A stretch of DNA of 55,934 nt from the NCBI GenBank assembly GCA_050258375.1, contig JBLMYQ010000011.1, forward strand, positions 1 through 55,934. Direction: 5' to 3'. Origin of the DNA: JBLMYQ01 sp050258375 (GTDB lineage: Bacteria; Bacillota; Clostridia; Acetivibrionales; UBA4821). Below, piece by piece: positions 53,407-55,934 of this stretch; position 1 is the first letter of the stretch, and the number at the start of each line of letters is the position of its first letter. The notes under the pieces are model-generated. The model saw only the letters and a list, made by a program, of their open reading frames with translations, did not search any database and was not told where the DNA came from. The translations under genes and the position numbers were made by a program.

Positions 53407-53534
53407 GAAAGAAAGGCTACTTTAAAAAGTTAAAAAATCCGTTAGGTTACGCCTTTCTTTCTTTTTATATAAATAACCTAACTTCTCTTGATATATAATC
53501 AGGGGTTGGTAGAGATTACCTATCCTGACTCAAG
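53407..53534 (-). promoter_or_regulatory. Structured leader of the second S-layer gene with pseudoknot potential
   Basis: Two parts in transcript order. First, a domain with outer CTTGA/TCAAG, middle TCAGG/CCTGA and inner GGTA/TACC pairings (53487-53534). Second, crossing stems: GTTAGGTTA (53482-53474) with TAACCTAAC (53449-53441), and GAAAGAAAGGC (53461-53451) with GCCTTTCTTTC (53417-53407), 9 and 11 bp perfect, forming a possible H-type pseudoknot just upstream of the ribosome-binding site. May act as a stabiliser or regulatory RNA; the mechanism is inference. Confidence 0.55.
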
Positions 53535-53538
53535 TTAA

Positions 53539-53567
53539 ATTATACCATTGGGTTTTTTTAGCGTCAA
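53539..53567 (-). promoter_or_regulatory. Promoter of the second S-layer gene
   Basis: Minus-strand TTGACG (53562-53567), 17 bp, TATAAT (53539-53544), about 165 bp upstream of the start codon. Confidence 0.85.
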
Positions 53568-53581
53568 TGGAGTATTATACA

Positions 53582-53598
53582 TGTAATAAAAATGTAAA
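53582..53598 (+). promoter_or_regulatory. WalR-type direct repeat upstream of the S-layer promoter
   Basis: TGTAAT-N5-TGTAAA on the plus strand matches TGTWAH-N5-TGTWAH exactly, 14 bp upstream of the S-layer -35. Further TGTAA elements lie at 53674-53701 near the end of pyrG. Orientation is opposite to the gene. Confidence 0.45.
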
Positions 53599-53693
53599 AT
53601 TCAACTAATATTCCTGATATATTCCTGTTTCTAACCCATTGGTAATTAGTATTTCATGCTTTTCGTGATATTTATGTAACATTTTGTATAATT

Positions 53694-55307
53694 TTATGTA
53701 ATATTTTGCCTGTATTTTAATGCTGCTTTTATGAAATCCCTGAACAACGGGTGCGCTCTGTTGGGTCTGGATTTAAATTCCGGATGGAACTGAACACCCA
53801 CAAACCACGGATGATTTGGAAGCTCCACAGATTCAACCAGCCTGTTATCAGGAGAAACTCCGCCAATAACCAGCCCTTTTTCAAGAAATTCATCTCTAAA
53901 AGTATTATTAAATTCGTAGCGGTGTCTGTGTCTTTCATATATAAGCTCTTCCTCATAAATTTCAGAAAGCTTTGTATTACCTGCAACCTTGCAGGGATAT
54001 AAGCCAAGCCTCATGGTTCCGCCCATTTCATCTACATCTCTCTGCTCAGGCATCAGGTCTATAACCGGATATGCAGAATGAATATTGAATTCCGAGCTGT
54101 GAGCGTTTGGATAATTAAGCACATTTCTAGCATATTCAACTACCGCCATCTGCATTCCAAGACAAATGCCGAAGAATGGAATATTGTTCTCTCTGGCATA
54201 CCTGATTGCCAGAATCTTTCCTTCTATTCCCCTGTCCCCAAAGCCTCCAGGCACAAGAATTCCATCAACACCCTCAAGCTCTTTTTTGTAATTATTCTGA
54301 TTCATATGCTCAGAATTTACCCATCTTACTTTTATTGTAGAATCATTTGCAATTCCCCCATGCTTTAAAGCCTCAACAACACTTAGGTATGCATCATGAA
54401 GCTGAACATATTTGCCTACCAGAGCAATTTCAACATTGCTTTTCAGTTTTTTATTCTTGTCAACCATTTGCTCCCAATCAGCAAGGTCAGGAGAACAGCA
54501 ATCAATACATAATTTTTTACAAACTATATCAGCAAGCCCTTCTTTTTCAAGCATCAAAGGTACTTCATAAAGTATTCCTGCATCAAGATTCTGAATTACA
54601 TGCTCGCTTGTAAGATTACAAAACAGCCCTATTTTTTCTCTAATTTCTTTATCTATAGGCTTCTCTGTACGACAAACAATAACATCCGGCTGAATACCGA
54701 TGTTCCTTAATTCTTTTACGCTGTGCTGTGTAGGCTTGGTTTTTAATTCCTGTGAATTTTTCAGATATGGAACAAGTGTTACATGTATGTAAACCACATT
54801 CTCTCTGCCTACCTCAATCGAAACCTGCCTTATTGCCTCCAGAAACGGAAGACTTTCGATATCTCCTACCGTTCCTCCTATTTCTGTTATTACAACATCT
54901 GTGTGTTCATTCTTGCCTACTCTGTAAATTCTTTCTTTTATTTCGTTTGTTATATGGGGAATTACCTGAACGGTTCCACCAAGAAAGTCGCCCTTCCTTT
55001 CTTTTCCGATAACACTGGCATATATCTTTCCTGTGGTAACATTGCTGTTTTTATTAAGATTTTCATCTATAAACCTTTCATAATGACCCAAATCCAAATC
55101 TGTCTCAGCACCATCATCTGTTACAAAAACCTCTCCATGCTGGTATGGGCTCATTGTTCCGGGGTCTACATTTATGTATGGATCAAATTTCTGTATGGTT
55201 ACCTTGACTCCTCTTGATTTCAGCAGTCTGCCCAAGGAAGCCGCAGTTATACCCTTGCCTAATCCGGATACTACTCCTCCTGTTACAAAAACATATTTTG
55301 TTGACAT
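53694..55307 (-). CDS. pyrG: CTP synthase
   Basis: 537 residues, full length. The N-terminal ligase domain (about 1-270, KYVFVTGGVVSGLGKGITAA) makes CTP from UTP; the C-terminal glutaminase domain supplies ammonia, with catalytic Cys in FGICLGMQMA and the His/Glu pair in GVQFHPEFKSRP. Start ATG after GGGAGG. Its own promoter has no initial G-run, so the Bacillus-type reiterative-transcription control is not evident. No terminator was recognised after the stop. Confidence 0.98.
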   Translation of the reverse strand: MSTKYVFVTGGVVSGLGKGITAASLGRLLKSRGVKVTIQKFDPYINVDPGTMSPYQHGEVFVTDDGAETDLDLGHYERFIDENLNKNSNVTTGKIYASVIGKERKGDFLGGTVQVIPHITNEIKERIYRVGKNEHTDVVITEIGGTVGDIESLPFLEAIRQVSIEVGRENVVYIHVTLVPYLKNSQELKTKPTQHSVKELRNIGIQPDVIVCRTEKPIDKEIREKIGLFCNLTSEHVIQNLDAGILYEVPLMLEKEGLADIVCKKLCIDCCSPDLADWEQMVDKNKKLKSNVEIALVGKYVQLHDAYLSVVEALKHGGIANDSTIKVRWVNSEHMNQNNYKKELEGVDGILVPGGFGDRGIEGKILAIRYARENNIPFFGICLGMQMAVVEYARNVLNYPNAHSSEFNIHSAYPVIDLMPEQRDVDEMGGTMRLGLYPCKVAGNTKLSEIYEEELIYERHRHRYEFNNTFRDEFLEKGLVIGGVSPDNRLVESVELPNHPWFVGVQFHPEFKSRPNRAHPLFRDFIKAALKYRQNIT

Positions 55308-55340
55308 TTGTTTTTTCCTCCCGATTCATAACTAAACTAA

Positions 55341-55369
55341 TTTATATCATTTTGCATATCCGAAATCAA
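55341..55369 (-). promoter_or_regulatory. Promoter of pyrG
   Basis: Minus-strand TTGATT (55364-55369), 17 bp, TATAAA (55341-55346), about 34 bp upstream of the start codon. Confidence 0.7.
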
Positions 55370-55485
55370 GTCCCAAACTATAAAACAAAAATGCAGACGG
55401 GCGCATAATGTTTTTTTGAAGAAACATCTTCCAAAAGCATTGTAAAAACAAGTTAGACTTGCTAAAGTAACTCTCAAGTAGTTTA

Positions 55486-55522
55486 AGACCCCTCTATCTC
55501 CCCTTCAAAAGGGGACGAAAAG
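55486..55522 (+). repeat. Stem-loop repeat copy C, upstream of the DUF559 gene
   Basis: AGACC...CGAAAAG module with an inner CCCCTT/AAGGGG stem, the same pattern as copies A, B and D but with different paired bases. It ends 23 bases before the DUF559 start codon, so it lies in or next to the gene's leader. Confidence 0.75.
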
Positions 55523-55545
55523 TATGCTATTGAAGGAGCCTGAGT

Positions 55546-55934
55546 ATGAATAATAAAGACTTAAGGAAAAGAGGATTAGTTGGAAATGGTTATATCTTGC
55601 CTTATAATCCAAAACTCACTGAAAGAGCAAAGGATTTTAGAAATAATATGACAATGGCAGAAAAGAAGCTATGGATTGGGTTTCTTAAAAATCACAAATA
55701 TAGATTTAGAGCGCAAAAACAAATAGATAATTATATTGTAGACTTCTATTGTTCTAGATATAAGTTGATTATTGAAATAGATGGAGAAACACATAATAGT
55801 TTTGAAAGGCTTAAATATGATGAAGAACGTACAAAAGTATTTGAATCTTATGGTCTTAGGGTTGTCAGAGTTAAAAATCAAGATGTAATTTATAATTTTG
55901 AAGATGTTTGCAAAAAGATAAATGAGGCTTGTAT
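55546..55934 (+). CDS. DUF559 domain protein, Vsr-like PD-(D/E)XK nuclease fold (3'-truncated)
   Basis: 129 complete codons to the window edge, no stop reached. ATG preceded by AAGGAG at 7 bases. DUF559 is recognised by the MTMAEKKLWIGFLKN helix, the RAQKQIDNYIVDFYC strand-turn with the catalytic-type Asp, IIEIDGETHN with the E-x-D/G triad position, and FESYGLRVVRV. The family is related to Vsr mismatch endonucleases; its biological role is not established. A stem-loop repeat directly precedes it, and related repeats are dispersed through the window. Confidence 0.88.
   Translation, partial: MNNKDLRKRGLVGNGYILPYNPKLTERAKDFRNNMTMAEKKLWIGFLKNHKYRFRAQKQIDNYIVDFYCSRYKLIIEIDGETHNSFERLKYDEERTKVFESYGLRVVRVKNQDVIYNFEDVCKKINEAC

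Noticed and set aside
53407..53534. Known riboswitch (c-di-GMP, preQ1, SAM) in the S-layer leader
   Set aside because: The conserved cores of these classes were not found; only the pairing pattern is supported.
23963..55522. Dispersed AGACC hairpins as a CRISPR array
   Set aside because: They are single, far apart, differ in stem sequence, and lack regular spacers or cas genes.

Overview
The window reads as a chromosomal segment of a low-GC, spore-forming, S-layer-bearing member of the Clostridia. Pointers are the AT-rich sequence with strong GGAGG ribosome-binding sites, a YyaC-type spore protein, a YdcC/GerS-like lipoprotein, an EndoA-type toxin/antitoxin pair, WalRK with YycH and YycI, three SLH-domain proteins, and CsaB, the enzyme that pyruvylates the cell-wall polymer SLH domains bind. 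It resembles the cellulolytic Clostridia (cluster III), but I do not name a species. Most genes are on the minus strand; argF, a small HMA-fold gene, a SUKH gene, one S-layer gene and the truncated DUF559 gene are on the plus strand.

Layout. 1-2230: a small gene, then a ~1.7 kb islet inserted at the 3' end of a tRNA-Leu gene and carrying a Fic gene. 2144-2941: six tRNA genes (Val, Asp, Phe, Gly, Cys, Leu in transcription order) with one promoter. 3206-8834: hslO, a cold-shock gene, and a division/wall operon ftsE-ftsX-murein hydrolase-ctpA. 8955-11150: a CdaR/PucR-type regulator with a sugar-ABC ATPase that has lost most catalytic motifs. 11347-12294: argF. 12350-18994: cell-surface operon (SLH-like FAD oxidoreductase, DUF5693 membrane protein, csaB, tagA, orphan ABC ATPase). 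19113-23775: exported protein, ndoA/ndoAI, YdcC/GerS-like lipoprotein, nnr, dusB. 24031-26551: small membrane protein, a divergent prs, yyaC, a cysteine-less HMA-fold protein. 26757-30428: membrane SUKH protein, then upp, tagO/wecA and wecB, which supply lipid-linked precursors for wall polymer. 30653-33169: glnA, a CheY-like regulator, a phosphoesterase. 33186-40368: yycI, yycH, an exported protein, walK, walR and a LysM/M23 hydrolase. 40501-53373: three SLH proteins, a TolC-like protein with a MarR regulator, and a chemoreceptor. 53694-55307: pyrG. 55546-end: a DUF559 nuclease-like gene cut by the window edge.

A common theme is the envelope: precursor synthesis (tagO, wecB, tagA), polymer pyruvylation (csaB), SLH proteins, peptidoglycan hydrolases (two M23 proteins, FtsEX) and the WalRK control system. 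A perfect WalR-type direct repeat lies upstream of the yycH-side exported gene and another upstream of the second S-layer gene.

Most worth a second look: (1) a dispersed stem-loop repeat whose stem covaries among four copies in the window, one directly in front of the DUF559 gene; (2) the degenerate ABC ATPase paired with a CdaR-type regulator; (3) a candidate 9+11 bp pseudoknot in the leader of an S-layer gene; (4) the Fic islet in tRNA-Leu; (5) two convergent S-layer paralogues sharing a 27 bp perfect inverted match.
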